Assembly: GCA_009782215.1 (NCBI GenBank)
Contig: WRKO01000017.1
Span: forward strand, 1 to 54,187
DNA from: Oscillospiraceae bacterium
Lineage (GTDB): Bacteria > Bacillota > Clostridia > Oscillospirales > UBA929
DNA: 54,187 bases
Direction of reading: 5' to 3'
The position numbers were made by a program, and so were the translations under genes. The first letter of the stretch is position 1, and each line of letters begins with the position of its first letter. The notes beneath the pieces were generated by a model, which made no database searches, was not told where the DNA came from, and saw nothing but the letters and a program-made list of their open reading frames with translations. This document shows positions 7,917-18,004 of the stretch, in pieces.

Positions 7917-10900
7917 TTTTGCTTGCCCTCTGTGAGGCGCTTTGGGCGCTGCCTGAAGCGCAGGAACTTCTCTCGCGCATCCGAAACGGGGGCTGCCCCG
8001 TGGCGCTGGGCGGGCTTTCCGCTGTCCATAAGGCGCACTTCATCGCCGCGGCGCGGCGCAAAACGGGGCGTCCGGTCGCCGTGCTGGTTCCCGACGAGGC
8101 GGAGGCCGCCCGTCTGGCGCTCGACTGCGCCGTCTTTGCCGAGGAGGAGGCTCTGACCCTCCCCTGCCGCGAGTTTTCCTATTCCGCCGCGGACACCATG
8201 TCGCGAGAATGGGAGTATGCGCGGCTGAACGCCCTGCGGCGCGTGGCGGACAACGCCGCTCCCATTTTAATCGGGACGGCGGACGCTTTCATGCAAGCCA
8301 CCCTCCCGCCTCGGGAGCTGCGGGAAAACTCCCTCCACCTCCGTCCGGGCGCCAACATCTCCGCGCTCCCCGCCCGCTTGGTCGAGCTGGGCTACACCCG
8401 CTCCGAGCAGGTGGAGGGGATGGGCCAGTTTTCCTCACGCGGCGGCATCATTGACGTCTACTCGCCCGGAATGGACGCCCCGGCGCGCATTGAGTTGTTC
8501 GGCGACGAAATCGACACCCTGCGCGCGTTCGACGTACAAAGCCAGATTCGCGTGGCGCCGCTTGACTCATGCACCCTTCTCCCCTGCCGCGAAATCGGCC
8601 CCGGCACGTCCTCGGAGGAGATATTCACCGCGCTGGACTATCTGCCCCGCGGCACCATTGTCTTCATCGCCGAGCAGGGACGGGTGGGCGAACGGATTAA
8701 GCATACGCTGTGGATGTGGAGCGAGGAAGCGGAGCGTATATTGGAGCGCGGCGGCCAATACCCTCCGTTCGGCATTGACGACGTGGATTTATGGCGGGCG
8801 GTCAAACGCTTTGACTGTGTGATGCTGGATTTGTTTCTGGCGCAGGATTATTTCCTGCGGCCGCACTCCATGATGAACGTCACGGCGAAGCAGCTCCCCA
8901 GCTTCGGCGCCAGCTTGGAAACGGCGGCGGGCGACATCGCCCATTACCGGGGCGGCGGCACGACGGTGATGGTGTTCGTCCCCACCGAGCGGCAGGCCAG
9001 ACATTTGGAAGAGCTGCTCCGCGGCAAGGGGCTCCCGGCGGCGGTAGGCTTGCCCGGTTCCTTGGACGAGGGGGGCGTTTTCCTCTGCTCCGGCGCGCTG
9101 TCTTCGGGGCTGGAATATCCCGGCATCCAATTTGCCGTTCTGACCGAGGGGCAGACTACGGCGCGCGGCGGCGCGGCGAAGAAGGTTTCAACCAAGCGCG
9201 ATTCGGCGAAAAAGAGGCTGGTGTCTTACGCCGACTTGGAGCCGGGCGATTTGGTCGTCCACGAGCATCACGGCATCGGCCGCTTCGCCGGCATCGTTTC
9301 GATGGATGTGGACGGCTTGAAGCGGGACTACATCAAGCTGACCTATTCCGGGGACGACGTGCTTTACGTGCCGGTGACCCAACTGCATCTGGTGGCGAAA
9401 TACATCGGCGGACGAGAAGAAACGGTGGCCAAGCTCAACAAGCTGGGCGGAACCGAATGGATCAAGGCCAAGGCCCGCGCCAAGGCCGCCGCCAAGGAGC
9501 TGGCGGCCGGTCTGGTTAAGCTCTACGCCGAGCGCAAGCGGCGGGAGGGCTTCGCCTTTCCGGGCGACGACGACTGGCAGGCGGGGTTTGAGGACGCGTT
9601 TGAATACCGTGAGACGGAGGATCAGCTTCGCTGCGCCTCCGAAATCAAAGCCGACATGGAGCGGAAGACGCCGATGGACCGTCTGCTCTGCGGCGACGTG
9701 GGCTTCGGCAAGACCGAGATTGCCCTGCGGGCGGTGATGAAGTGCGTTCTGGGCGGCAAGCAGGCCGCCATGCTTGTGCCGACCACGGTTTTGGCGCAGC
9801 AGCACGGGCAGACGGCGGCGCGGCGCTTCGCGGGGTATCCGGTGCGGGTGGACGTATTAAGCCGGTTCTGCACCCCGGCTCAGGCGGCGGCGGTGAAGAA
9901 AAAAATCCGTTCCGGGCATTTGGATTTTGTCATCGGGACGCATAAGCTGCTGCAAAAGGACATGAAATTTGCCAATCTGGGGCTGCTGGTGGTAGACGAG
10001 GAGCAGCGGTTCGGCGTGACGCACAAGGAACGGCTGAAGGAGCTGTCGCGTCAGGTTGACGTGCTGACGCTGACGGCGACGCCGATTCCGCGCACCCTGC
10101 ATATGGCGTTGAGCGGCATCCGTGATATGTCCCACATTGACGAGGCGCCGCGTGACCGCACGCCCGTTCAGACGTATGTGCTTGAGTATGACCGCGCGCT
10201 GATTCACGACGCGGCGCGGCGGGAAGTGGGGCGGGGCGGTCAGGTGTATTACCTGCACAACCGCGTGGAGACGATTGACCGGGCCGCCGCCGAGATTGCC
10301 GCCGCGCTCCCCGACGTGACGGTGGCCGCCGCGCACGGGCAGATGAAAGAAGCGGAGCTGTCCGACATCATGCGGCGGGTGGTTGACGGGGAGATACAGA
10401 TTTTGGTCTGCACCACCATTATTGAGGCGGGGCTGGATATCCCCAACGTCAACACCCTGATTATTGAGGACGCCGACAAGCTGGGTCTGGCGCAGCTCCA
10501 CCAGATACGGGGGCGCGTGGGGCGGAGCAACCGCCGCGCCTTTGCCTACCTGACCTACCGGCGCGGCAAGGTTTTGGCCGAAGTCGCCGCCAAGAGGCTG
10601 GCGGCCATCCGCGAATTTGCCGAATTCGGCTCCGGGCTGAAAATCGCCATGCGCGACTTGGAGATACGGGGCGCGGGCAACCTGCTGGGCGCGGAGCAGT
10701 CGGGCCATATGATGAGCGTGGGGTATGAGATGTATCTGCGGCTTTTGGAGGAGGCCGTGCTGGAGGAGCAGGGCGTACAGGTCAAGCCGAAGATTGACTG
10801 CTTCGCCGATTTGCCTGTGCGCGCCGGTCTGCCGGAGAAATACATCGGCCACGCGGGCATCCGCATGGATTTCTACCGCCGGATTGCCGCCATCACCACC

Positions 10901-11227
10901 GACGCCGAAGCCTCCGACATGACCGACGAGCTGGAGGATCGCTTCGGCGACCTGCCGGAAGAGACGCGCGCCCTTCTGCGCGTGGCGCTGGTGCGGGCGG
11001 CGGCGGCAAAGCGGGGGTTTACCGAGCTGGCGCAAAAAGGCGGGCGGCTTTTGGCCAAGCTGCCCGAGCCGGATTTCACCCGCGTGGCGCGGGTCTGCGG
11101 CGCGGCGGAGTATAAGGGCAGAATCATGTTCTCCGCCGGCAACGAGCCGCACCTCTCCCTCAAGCTGGTCAGCGGCGAGGGCGTGCTGGAGGCGGCGGCA
11201 AAGCTGGTCGAGATGTACGGGGGGTAG
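7913..11227 (+). CDS. mfd: Transcription-repair coupling factor
   Basis: DNA translocase that removes stalled RNA polymerase and recruits UvrA to the lesion. The UvrB-like N-terminal region ([19 protein letters not shown] near residue 165) precedes the RNA-polymerase-interaction domain ([17 protein letters not shown] near 438). The SF2 motor follows, with Walker [10 protein letters not shown] near 592 and DEEQ (VVDEEQRFG). QIRGRVGRS and the TRCF C-terminal domain complete it. TTG 7913 overlaps the pth stop (TTGA); TTG 7919 is an alternative. At 1104 aa it is slightly shorter than the 1150-1180 aa typical of the family. Confidence 0.97.
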   Translation: MILLALCEALWALPEAQELLSRIRNGGCPVALGGLSAVHKAHFIAAARRKTGRPVAVLVPDEAEAARLALDCAVFAEEEALTLPCREFSYSAADTMSREWEYARLNALRRVADNAAPILIGTADAFMQATLPPRELRENSLHLRPGANISALPARLVELGYTRSEQVEGMGQFSSRGGIIDVYSPGMDAPARIELFGDEIDTLRAFDVQSQIRVAPLDSCTLLPCREIGPGTSSEEIFTALDYLPRGTIVFIAEQGRVGERIKHTLWMWSEEAERILERGGQYPPFGIDDVDLWRAVKRFDCVMLDLFLAQDYFLRPHSMMNVTAKQLPSFGASLETAAGDIAHYRGGGTTVMVFVPTERQARHLEELLRGKGLPAAVGLPGSLDEGGVFLCSGALSSGLEYPGIQFAVLTEGQTTARGGAAKKVSTKRDSAKKRLVSYADLEPGDLVVHEHHGIGRFAGIVSMDVDGLKRDYIKLTYSGDDVLYVPVTQLHLVAKYIGGREETVAKLNKLGGTEWIKAKARAKAAAKELAAGLVKLYAERKRREGFAFPGDDDWQAGFEDAFEYRETEDQLRCASEIKADMERKTPMDRLLCGDVGFGKTEIALRAVMKCVLGGKQAAMLVPTTVLAQQHGQTAARRFAGYPVRVDVLSRFCTPAQAAAVKKKIRSGHLDFVIGTHKLLQKDMKFANLGLLVVDEEQRFGVTHKERLKELSRQVDVLTLTATPIPRTLHMALSGIRDMSHIDEAPRDRTPVQTYVLEYDRALIHDAARREVGRGGQVYYLHNRVETIDRAAAEIAAALPDVTVAAAHGQMKEAELSDIMRRVVDGEIQILVCTTIIEAGLDIPNVNTLIIEDADKLGLAQLHQIRGRVGRSNRRAFAYLTYRRGKVLAEVAAKRLAAIREFAEFGSGLKIAMRDLEIRGAGNLLGAEQSGHMMSVGYEMYLRLLEEAVLEEQGVQVKPKIDCFADLPVRAGLPEKYIGHAGIRMDFYRRIAAITTDAEASDMTDELEDRFGDLPEETRALLRVALVRAAAAKRGFTELAQKGGRLLAKLPEPDFTRVARVCGAAEYKGRIMFSAGNEPHLSLKLVSGEGVLEAAAKLVEMYGG

Positions 11228-11286
11228 CGGGGACGCCGCCGCCTTGTGTCCGGCGGGTTAATTTACACTTTTTTACACAACGGTTA

Positions 11287-11315
11287 TTTACAATGCCGGC
11301 GTATGCCTGTATACT
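11287..11315 (+). promoter_or_regulatory. Sigma-A type promoter for the DUF2225 gene
   Basis: TTTACA (11287-11292), a 17-bp spacer and TATACT (11310-11315) lie 35 bp before the start codon. The AT-rich stretch contains repeated TTTACA-like words. Confidence 0.75.
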
Positions 11316-11350
11316 ATAAGCACTATGATGAGGAATCGGGGGGGAGAGAT

Positions 11351-12076
11351 ATGTCAAGCATCTATCCGGGAGGCCATAAAGGCGGTTACCAGCTCAAGCT
11401 CAAGGAGGATTCGGCGTATATGTCGCCGGGGTCGTTTCATTGCCCCATTTGCGGCGGCTCATTCAAGGCGCTCAAGATACGCGACGTCAAGCTCATTCCG
11501 CTCAAGGTCGGGGAGCTGCGCACGCAGTATAAAGACGTTGAACCGCTGTATTACGAAATCACAAGCTGCCCCAACTGCCGTTATTCGGCGCAGACGCCGC
11601 TGTTTGACAAGCTGCTGACGTCACGGAAAAAAATGATGCGCGAAAAGCTCACCCCGTACATACCCCACCTCGCGCCTTTCAGCGACGCGATTACCTCCGA
11701 CGCCGTCTTCGAGCGGTATTACCTCGCCCTGCTGTGCTACGGCACGGCGTTTGCCGACCGCGAGCTGATGGAGGCGGGCATTTGGCTGAAGCTAAGCAAC
11801 ATCTACGCCGACGCAGAGGACGCGGACATGGAGGCGTATGCCGCGGGCGAGGCGCAGAAGCTATATCTGGCGGCTTTTCAGACCCTGCGTATCCCGCCGA
11901 TGAAGTTCCCCTCCCTCAACCTGCGTATCGGCCTGTTGAGCGTGAAAATCGGCGACGTACGCACGGCGCGGGACTTCTTCTACAAGGTCAAGATTGACCC
12001 GAACAGCACGCGGCTTCAAAAAGACACGGCTGACGACGCCATCAACGATATGAAGTCCGCCGGGGAGGGCTTGTAA
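11351..12076 (+). CDS. DUF2225 family protein
   Basis: Conserved Firmicute protein of unknown function. The N-terminus holds two zinc-type pairs, CPICGGSF (about residue 33) and SCPNCRYSAQ (about 75). A helical, TPR-like C-terminal half follows, with regularly spaced AxxxYxxALxxxG-type helices. ATG 11351 has GGGGGAGAG upstream and a clear promoter. The length of 241 aa fits the family. It directly abuts the aldolase gene (no spacing), suggesting cotranscription, but no functional link to sugar acid metabolism is evident. Confidence 0.8.
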   Translation: MSSIYPGGHKGGYQLKLKEDSAYMSPGSFHCPICGGSFKALKIRDVKLIPLKVGELRTQYKDVEPLYYEITSCPNCRYSAQTPLFDKLLTSRKKMMREKLTPYIPHLAPFSDAITSDAVFERYYLALLCYGTAFADRELMEAGIWLKLSNIYADAEDADMEAYAAGEAQKLYLAAFQTLRIPPMKFPSLNLRIGLLSVKIGDVRTARDFFYKVKIDPNSTRLQKDTADDAINDMKSAGEGL

Positions 12077-12748
12077 ATGCCGGAACACCGCGTCCAGCAC
12101 GGAGACGGAAGCGGCGCCGGCGCGCCGCTCTTTCCCTGCGGCATCGTCCCGGTCATCAAGCTCAGCGACGCGGCCAAGGCCCCGCCGCTGGCCAAGGCCC
12201 TGCTGGCGGGCGGCGTGGACGTGATTGAGATTACCTTCCGAACCGCCGCCGCGCCGGACGCCATCGCCGCCATTGCCAAAGAGGTTCCCGGCATGACGGT
12301 GGGCGCGGGCACGGTGCTGACGCTGAGCCAGCTCAGGGCGGCGAAGGACGCCGGAGCGGCGTTTATCGTCTCGCCCGGCTTGGACGCGGACATTGTCAGG
12401 GCGGCTCTGGCGGACGGGCTGGACGTCATCCCCGGCGCCGTGACGCCCACCGAGATAGGCCAAGCGCTCAGCTTGGGTCTGACGGCGGTGAAGTTTTTCC
12501 CCGCGCAAATCTACGGCGGGGCGGCGGCGGTCAAGGCTCTTGCGGCGCCGTTTGCCGGGATGAAATTTGTCCCCACCGGCGGCATTGACCAAGGCAACGC
12601 GCCGGACTATTGGAAGCTCCCGCAGGTCTTGGCCGTGGGCGGGACATGGATGGCGCCCGAACGGCTGATAGATGCGGGCGACTTCGGCGCCGTTGAGCGG
12701 CTGGCGCGGGACGCCGTAAATCTTCGGAAGGGGCTGGGCATATGCTGA
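12077..12748 (+). CDS. eda: KDPG/KHG aldolase
   Basis: Class I aldolase cleaving 2-keto-3-deoxy-6-phosphogluconate to pyruvate and glyceraldehyde 3-phosphate; many members also act on 4-hydroxy-2-oxoglutarate. The Schiff-base lysine is in AVKFFPAQ (about residue 140). GAGTVL, SPGLDADIV and the phosphate-binding VPTGGI are conserved. ATG 12077 immediately follows the DUF2225 stop, with GGGAGG inside that gene's end. It overlaps the sugar kinase by 7 bp, so aldolase and kinase form a KDG catabolic pair. A glucuronate-branch source of KDG (uxuA) lies elsewhere in this window on the other strand. Confidence 0.93.
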   Translation: MPEHRVQHGDGSGAGAPLFPCGIVPVIKLSDAAKAPPLAKALLAGGVDVIEITFRTAAAPDAIAAIAKEVPGMTVGAGTVLTLSQLRAAKDAGAAFIVSPGLDADIVRAALADGLDVIPGAVTPTEIGQALSLGLTAVKFFPAQIYGGAAAVKALAAPFAGMKFVPTGGIDQGNAPDYWKLPQVLAVGGTWMAPERLIDAGDFGAVERLARDAVNLRKGLGIC

Positions 12749-13827
12749 CCGTTAAGCCTGCGGGTGAATGTACATACGACCAAATCTCTCTCGGCGAGGT
12801 GATGCTCCGTCTCGACCCCGGCGACGGGCGCGTGCGGACGGCGCGGAGCTTCCGGGTATGGGAGGGCGGCGGCGAATACAATGTGGCGCGGGGCCTGCGC
12901 CGCTGCTTCGGGCTGCGCACGGCGATTGTGACGGCGTTCGCGCGGAACGACGTGGGGTATTTGCTGGAGGATTTCATCTTGCAGGGCGGGGTGGATACCT
13001 CGCTGATTCAATGGGTTCCCTACGACGGCGTGGGGCGTTCGGCGCGCAACGGCCTGAACTTCACCGAGCGCGGCTACGGCGCGCGCGGGGCTTTGGGCGT
13101 ATCCGACCGCGCCAACACCGCCGCCTCGCAGCTCCGCCCCGGCGACATTGACTGGGACGGAATCTTTGCCCAAGGCGTGCGGTGGTTCCACACCGGCGGC
13201 ATTTTTGCCGCTTTGGGCGAGGCGACCGCGCCGCTGATTATCGAGGCGCTCAAGTCCGCGAAAAAGCACGGGACGGTCACCAGCTACGACCTCAACTACC
13301 GCCCGTCTCTCTGGAAGGGCATCGGCGGAAGCCAAAGGGCCGTTGACGTCAACCGCGAGATTGTCCAATACATCGACGTCTGCATCGGCAACGAAGAGGA
13401 TTTCACCGCTTGTCTGGGCTATGAGCTGGAAAACAGCAGCCTTCGCGACCTCAATGTCGAGAGCTACCGCGCGATGGTGGAGCGGGTGAGCGGGGATTAT
13501 CCCGGGCTGAAGGCCGTCGCCTCCACCCTGCGCACGGTCAAGACCGCCACCGTCAACGACTGGTCGGCGCTGTGCCTTGCGGGCGGGACGGTTTACCGCG
13601 GAATGGATTTGCCCGATTTGATGATTTATGACCGCGTGGGCGGCGGCGACAGCTTCGCCTCCGGCCTGATTTACGGTCTGATGACCGGCAAAGACGTCCA
13701 AACCGCCTTGAATTACGGCGTGGCCCACGGCGCGCTTGCCATGACCACCCCCGGCGACACCTCGATGGCGCGCCAGAGCGAGGTCGAGGCGCTGATGGGC
13801 GGCGCGGGGGCGCGGGTGGAGCGGTAG
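12742..13827 (+). CDS. PfkB-family sugar kinase, probable 2-keto-3-deoxygluconate kinase
   Basis: Ribokinase-fold kinase. The PfkB signature DRVGGGDSFASGLIYG (about residues 295-310) contains the catalytic Asp. The N-terminal GEVMLRLDPGDG and EGGGEYNVARGL are typical of KDG kinases. Substrate assignment as 2-keto-3-deoxygluconate rests on its 7-bp overlap with the KDPG aldolase gene upstream. At 361 aa it is slightly longer than E. coli KdgK. The substrate is inferred, not shown. Confidence 0.88.
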   Translation: MLTVKPAGECTYDQISLGEVMLRLDPGDGRVRTARSFRVWEGGGEYNVARGLRRCFGLRTAIVTAFARNDVGYLLEDFILQGGVDTSLIQWVPYDGVGRSARNGLNFTERGYGARGALGVSDRANTAASQLRPGDIDWDGIFAQGVRWFHTGGIFAALGEATAPLIIEALKSAKKHGTVTSYDLNYRPSLWKGIGGSQRAVDVNREIVQYIDVCIGNEEDFTACLGYELENSSLRDLNVESYRAMVERVSGDYPGLKAVASTLRTVKTATVNDWSALCLAGGTVYRGMDLPDLMIYDRVGGGDSFASGLIYGLMTGKDVQTALNYGVAHGALAMTTPGDTSMARQSEVEALMGGAGARVER

Positions 13828-13997
13828 TCCGGCGAAATATTTAATACTTTTGTAACATATCGAACACAACAAAAAACGGCCGTTTCGAGTACGATTGTTC
13901 GCAATTTTAGCGTTTGGCGTGGGATAGCGGCGAGTTTGCGGGGCGGCGGCGTCAAAAACGGGTCAAAAAAAACGATAGTTTAACATAGTTCAATCTG

Positions 13998-14006
13998 TGG
14001 TATAAT
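13998..14006 (+). promoter_or_regulatory. Extended -10 promoter upstream of recJ
   Basis: TGGTATAAT (TG at 13998-13999, TATAAT 14001-14006) is a perfect extended -10 in the 313-bp gap between the kinase and recJ. The rest of the gap (13828-13990) is AT-rich with A-runs and holds no gene I can support. Confidence 0.65.
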
Positions 14007-14019
14007 AGTAGTGTGGAAA

Positions 14020-14041
14020 ATTGCGCGGGCGACCGCGCAAT
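14020..14041 (+). other. Hairpin in the recJ leader
   Basis: Perfect 9-bp stem (14020-14028 with 14033-14041) and GCGA loop. It would form near the 5' end of a transcript from the 14001-14006 promoter. No U-run follows, so it is more likely a stabilising or protein-binding element than a terminator. Confidence 0.45.
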
Positions 14042-14098
14042 TCGCAATTTCCCCGGAAACAGCGCCGGCCGGGGCGTTGGCGGCCCGCTTGACATTTG

Positions 14099-14107
14099 TG
14101 ATACAAT
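14099..14107 (+). promoter_or_regulatory. Second extended -10 promoter for recJ
   Basis: TGATACAAT (TG 14099-14100, TACAAT 14102-14107) lies just upstream of the recJ ribosome site. The nearby TTGACA (14089-14094) is only 7 bp away and cannot serve as the matching -35. Confidence 0.5.
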
Positions 14108-14140
14108 ATACAGAGTACGTAGAAGGGAGGCGTGGCTGCC

Positions 14141-15805
14141 TTGACCTATAACCGCTGGGACGTCGCGCGTCCTGATATGGCTGTCGTGTCGCGCTTGGAG
14201 CAGGCGGGGTATCACCCGCTCGCGGCCCGGCTGCTGGAGAGGCGCGGAATCCATTCGGCCGAGGCCGCCGAAGCGTTTCTCACCCTGAAGCCCGAAGGCC
14301 TGCACGACCCCTTTCTCCTGCCGGATATGAAAATCGCGGTTGACCGCCTGCTTTTGGCGTCCGAGTTCAGGGAGAAGGTGGCGGTATACGGAGACTATGA
14401 CGCCGACGGCGTGACCGCGACGGCCGTCGTCATCCGCGCCTTGCAGGATTTGGCCATCAAATGCGTCCACCACATCCCCGACCGCGAGCGCGACGGCTAC
14501 GGACTCAACGAGGAGGCCTTGCAGACCCTGCGGCGCCGCGGCATCCGGCTGATTGTTACGGTGGATACGGGCTGCACGGCGCACCGGGAGGTGGAGATGG
14601 CCAAGCAGCTCGGCATGGATGTGATTATCACCGACCACCATGAATGTCACGCCACCCTGCCGGACGCTCTCGCCGTCATCAACCCGCGCCGCCCGGACAG
14701 TACATACCCGTTTAACGGGCTGGCCGGCGTGGGCGTCGCTTTCAAGCTCGCCTGCGCTTTATACGGCGGCTGGCGCGTTCCGCTTATCCGCTGCGCGGGC
14801 ACGGTGGCGCTCGGCACCATCGCCGACCTGATGCCGGTGACCGGAGAAAACCGCATTTTGATTACGCAGGGCTTGAAGGCCATGACCGCAAAGCCCTCTC
14901 TCGGCATACAAGCCTTGCTCCATGAAGCGGATTACGGAAAAAAGCCCGTTACGTCGGACACGGTGGCGTTTATCATCGCGCCGCGCATCAACGCGGCGGG
15001 GCGCGTCGGGCGGGCCGACACGGCTTTGGAGCTTTTGCTGACCGACCGCCCGGCCCGCGCGCGCGAGCTGTCGCGGACGCTGTGCGAGATGAACACCTTA
15101 CGGCAGAGCCGGGAGAACGACATCATCGAGAGCGCTAAAAACATGGTCAACCTCGATGAGCCGGCGCTGGTTCTGTCCGGGGACAACTGGCCCGCGGGCG
15201 TCGCCGGAATCGTCGCGGCGCGGCTTTCCGACCAGTTTGAGCGTCCCGTCTTTGTGGCGTGTCTGGACGGCGATATGGCGCGCGGGAGCGCGAGGGCGAC
15301 GACCGGCATCCATCTGGTCGAGCTGCTCGGCAAGCTGGCGCATCTGCTGGACGGCTACGGCGGGCACGGGCAGGCGGCGGGCTTCACCGCCCCTCGGGAA
15401 AACATGGACGCCTTGAAGGCGGCGATTCTTGAGGAATGCGCGTCCCTGTCGTTTGGAGAGACGGTTTTGGACGTTGACGCCGAAATTGATTCGGAATGGG
15501 TGGATTTGGACGGGCTGCACGCCCTTGAGGCGCTGGCGCCGTTCGGCCCCGGGTTTCCCCAGCCGGTGTTCACCGTCCGCGGCGTCACGGTAACGAGCAT
15601 CATACCGCTGGGCGGCGGGCGGCATATGCGCCTTGTATTCGACCACTGCGGGCGGCGTTTGGACGCGGTCTGGTTTCACAAAAACCGGCTGCCCGCTTCC
15701 CCGCTGCTGGACATCGCCTTCCGCCCGGAGATTAACCATTTCCGGGGGCAGGAGCTGCTTCAGCTTAAAATCATCGACATCAAAGAATCGGGGGGTGACG
15801 TCTGA
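14141..15805 (+). CDS. recJ: Single-stranded-DNA-specific exonuclease RecJ
   Basis: DHH-family 5'-3' exonuclease used in recombination and repair. Motif I GDYDADGVTATA lies near residue 86, motif III TDHHECH near 165 and the DHHA1 motif GYGGHGQAAGF near 405; INAAGR is also present. I prefer TTG 14141 (MTYNRWD), 10 nt after AAGGGAGG, because GTG 14132 lies only one base after that site. At 554 aa it has normal length. It overlaps rel by one base, so recJ-rel are cotranslated. Confidence 0.94.
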   Translation: MTYNRWDVARPDMAVVSRLEQAGYHPLAARLLERRGIHSAEAAEAFLTLKPEGLHDPFLLPDMKIAVDRLLLASEFREKVAVYGDYDADGVTATAVVIRALQDLAIKCVHHIPDRERDGYGLNEEALQTLRRRGIRLIVTVDTGCTAHREVEMAKQLGMDVIITDHHECHATLPDALAVINPRRPDSTYPFNGLAGVGVAFKLACALYGGWRVPLIRCAGTVALGTIADLMPVTGENRILITQGLKAMTAKPSLGIQALLHEADYGKKPVTSDTVAFIIAPRINAAGRVGRADTALELLLTDRPARARELSRTLCEMNTLRQSRENDIIESAKNMVNLDEPALVLSGDNWPAGVAGIVAARLSDQFERPVFVACLDGDMARGSARATTGIHLVELLGKLAHLLDGYGGHGQAAGFTAPRENMDALKAAILEECASLSFGETVLDVDAEIDSEWVDLDGLHALEALAPFGPGFPQPVFTVRGVTVTSIIPLGGGRHMRLVFDHCGRRLDAVWFHKNRLPASPLLDIAFRPEINHFRGQELLQLKIIDIKESGGDV

Positions 15806-17991
15806 TGCCGGAGCCGAATGATTACGGCGCCCTCTTGGAGAAATGCTACGCCGGGGTGGTCGAGCGGCTTTCACAGTCCGTATCCAAGCCGGACACGGAG
15901 CGTTTGCGGGCGGCCTTTGAGTTTGCCGTCCTCGCCCACGAGGGGCAATTCCGTAAATCCGGGGAGCCTTATGCCATTCATCCTGTGGAGGTGGCGCTGA
16001 TTGTCGCCGGGATGAACCTTGACGCCGACTCGGTGATGGCGGCGCTGCTGCACGACACCATCGAGGACACCGGCTTTAACTACCACAACCTCAAAAGCCG
16101 TTTCGGCACGGCGGTCGCCGACCTTGTGGAGGGCGTCACCAAGCTGACGCAGACGGAGTTTTCCACCAAGGAAGAGCAGCAGATGGAAAACCTGCGAAAG
16201 ATGTTTTTGGCGATGGCGCGCGACATCCGCGTCATCCTGATTAAAATCGCCGACCGTCTGCACAACATGCGTACCAGCGAATACTGGAACGAGCAGAAGC
16301 GGCGGGAAAAGTCGCTGGAAACGATGGAGCTGTACGCGCCGCTGGCGCACCGTTTGGGCATCCAGAGCATCAAGTGGGAATTGGAGGATTTGTCCTTAAA
16401 AAATCTTGACCCGGTGGCTTACCGCGAGATTATGCAGGAGCTGGCGGAGAAGGAAGACCAGCACATAGATTTTCTCAGCCAGATACGGGAAATCATCGAC
16501 ACGCGTCTGGGGGCGGAGGGCATTGAGGCCTTGCTGGAGGGGCGCGTCAAGCACATCTACAGCATTTACCGCAAAATGTTTACCCAAGACAAGATGATTT
16601 CGGAGATATACGACCTCTACGCCGTGCGCGTCATCGTCAACACCGTGGCGGACTGCTATAACGTGCTGGGGGCCGTGCATGACCTTTACACGCCCGTACC
16701 CGGGCGCTTCAAGGATTATGTCGCCACGCCCAAGCCCAACCTGTATCAGTCCATCCACACCACCGTTATCGGCCGCGACGGGCTGCCCTTCGAGGTGCAG
16801 ATACGCACATGGGAGATGCACCGCATCGCCGAATACGGCATCGCCGCGCATTGGCAGTACAAAGAGGGCGAGACGGGCGACAAAGACCTCAACCGCCGCT
16901 TGGAATGGGTGCGCGGCCTTCTGGAGGCGCAGCAGGACACCGACCCGGAGGAGTTTATCAAGGCCATCAAGGTGGATATGTTTGCCGACGAGGTGTATGT
17001 TTTCACCCCCAAGGGCGCCATCATCAACCTGCCGACCGGGGCGGGCGTCATTGACTTTGCCTACGCCATACACTCGGCGGTGGGCAACCGTATGCTGGGC
17101 GCCAAGGTCAACGGCAAGATGGTCAACATGGAGTATCAGCTTCACAACGGTGACATTGTGGAGATTCTCACCGGCCATACACATGGCCCCGGCCGCGACT
17201 GGCTGAAAATGGCCAAGACCAGCGAGGCGCGGAATAAAATCAAGCAATGGTTTAAGAAAGAACGGTATGAGGAAAACGTGGCGCAGGGCAAGGCTGATTT
17301 TGAGCGGGAGCTGAAGCGCACCGGGATTTCCATGCAGACTATCCTTCAGGACGAGGTGTTGCCCCCGGCGCTCAAGCGGATGAGCTTCGCCAGCATCGAG
17401 GATATGTTTGCCGCCGTCGGCTACGGCGGAACGACCGTAACCCGCTGCATCAACCGTTTCCGCGACGAGCTGGTGCGGATTAACAAGCAAAAGCGAACCG
17501 AGCCGCCCGAAAAGGCCGAAAAGCCTAAGCGCCCGCGCAAGGCGATTTCCGGCGTCATCGTTGACAGTCTGGATAACTGCCTGATTAAGTTTTCCCGCTG
17601 CTGTATGCCGGTGCCGGGCGACGATATCGTCGGGTTTATCACACGCGGCTTCGGCGTCTCCATCCACCGCGCCGACTGCTCCAACGCCCTGCAAATGCAG
17701 CAGGCGGGCGACCACGGCAGATGGGTAGAGGTTTCATGGGCCGACGACATCAAGGAGACATACCTGACCGATTTGACCGTCACCGCCCTTGACAGGCAGA
17801 ATCTGCTGGTGGATATCATGGCGGCGCTCGGCGCCTCGCGTCTGCCCGTGCGCTCCTATTCGGCAAAGTCGGTTGAAAATGGCATCGCCCTCATCAAGGT
17901 GACCGCCGAGGTTAGCGGCGGCGAACAGCTCGCCTCCCTGCGAAACGACTTGGCGCGCGTCAGCGGCGTGCAGTCGGTGCGGCGGGAGTGA
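15805..17991 (+). CDS. rel: Bifunctional (p)ppGpp synthetase/hydrolase
   Basis: Stringent-response enzyme that makes and degrades (p)ppGpp. The HD hydrolase domain keeps AALLHDTIEDTG (about 80) and KIADRLHNMRT (about 150). The synthetase domain has RFKD (301-304), the RxKD form typical of bifunctional long Rel enzymes, then NLYQSIHTTV. TGS (VFTPKGAIINLPTGAG) and a C-terminal ACT domain follow. ATG 15805 has GGGGGTGA upstream and overlaps the recJ stop. Both catalytic halves look intact. At 728 aa it has normal length. Confidence 0.97.
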   Translation: MPEPNDYGALLEKCYAGVVERLSQSVSKPDTERLRAAFEFAVLAHEGQFRKSGEPYAIHPVEVALIVAGMNLDADSVMAALLHDTIEDTGFNYHNLKSRFGTAVADLVEGVTKLTQTEFSTKEEQQMENLRKMFLAMARDIRVILIKIADRLHNMRTSEYWNEQKRREKSLETMELYAPLAHRLGIQSIKWELEDLSLKNLDPVAYREIMQELAEKEDQHIDFLSQIREIIDTRLGAEGIEALLEGRVKHIYSIYRKMFTQDKMISEIYDLYAVRVIVNTVADCYNVLGAVHDLYTPVPGRFKDYVATPKPNLYQSIHTTVIGRDGLPFEVQIRTWEMHRIAEYGIAAHWQYKEGETGDKDLNRRLEWVRGLLEAQQDTDPEEFIKAIKVDMFADEVYVFTPKGAIINLPTGAGVIDFAYAIHSAVGNRMLGAKVNGKMVNMEYQLHNGDIVEILTGHTHGPGRDWLKMAKTSEARNKIKQWFKKERYEENVAQGKADFERELKRTGISMQTILQDEVLPPALKRMSFASIEDMFAAVGYGGTTVTRCINRFRDELVRINKQKRTEPPEKAEKPKRPRKAISGVIVDSLDNCLIKFSRCCMPVPGDDIVGFITRGFGVSIHRADCSNALQMQQAGDHGRWVEVSWADDIKETYLTDLTVTALDRQNLLVDIMAALGASRLPVRSYSAKSVENGIALIKVTAEVSGGEQLASLRNDLARVSGVQSVRRE

Positions 17992-18004
17992 GCGGGAGGC
18001 GTTG

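Noticed and set aside
9857..11152. 431-codon open frame antisense to mfd (similar long frames antisense to rel, kdgK, lysC, hom and pfkA)
   Set aside because: These follow from high GC at third positions of real genes; they lack ribosome sites and family motifs.
14089..14094. TTGACA as -35 for the recJ promoter
   Set aside because: It is only 7 bp from the -10 candidate, too close to pair with it.
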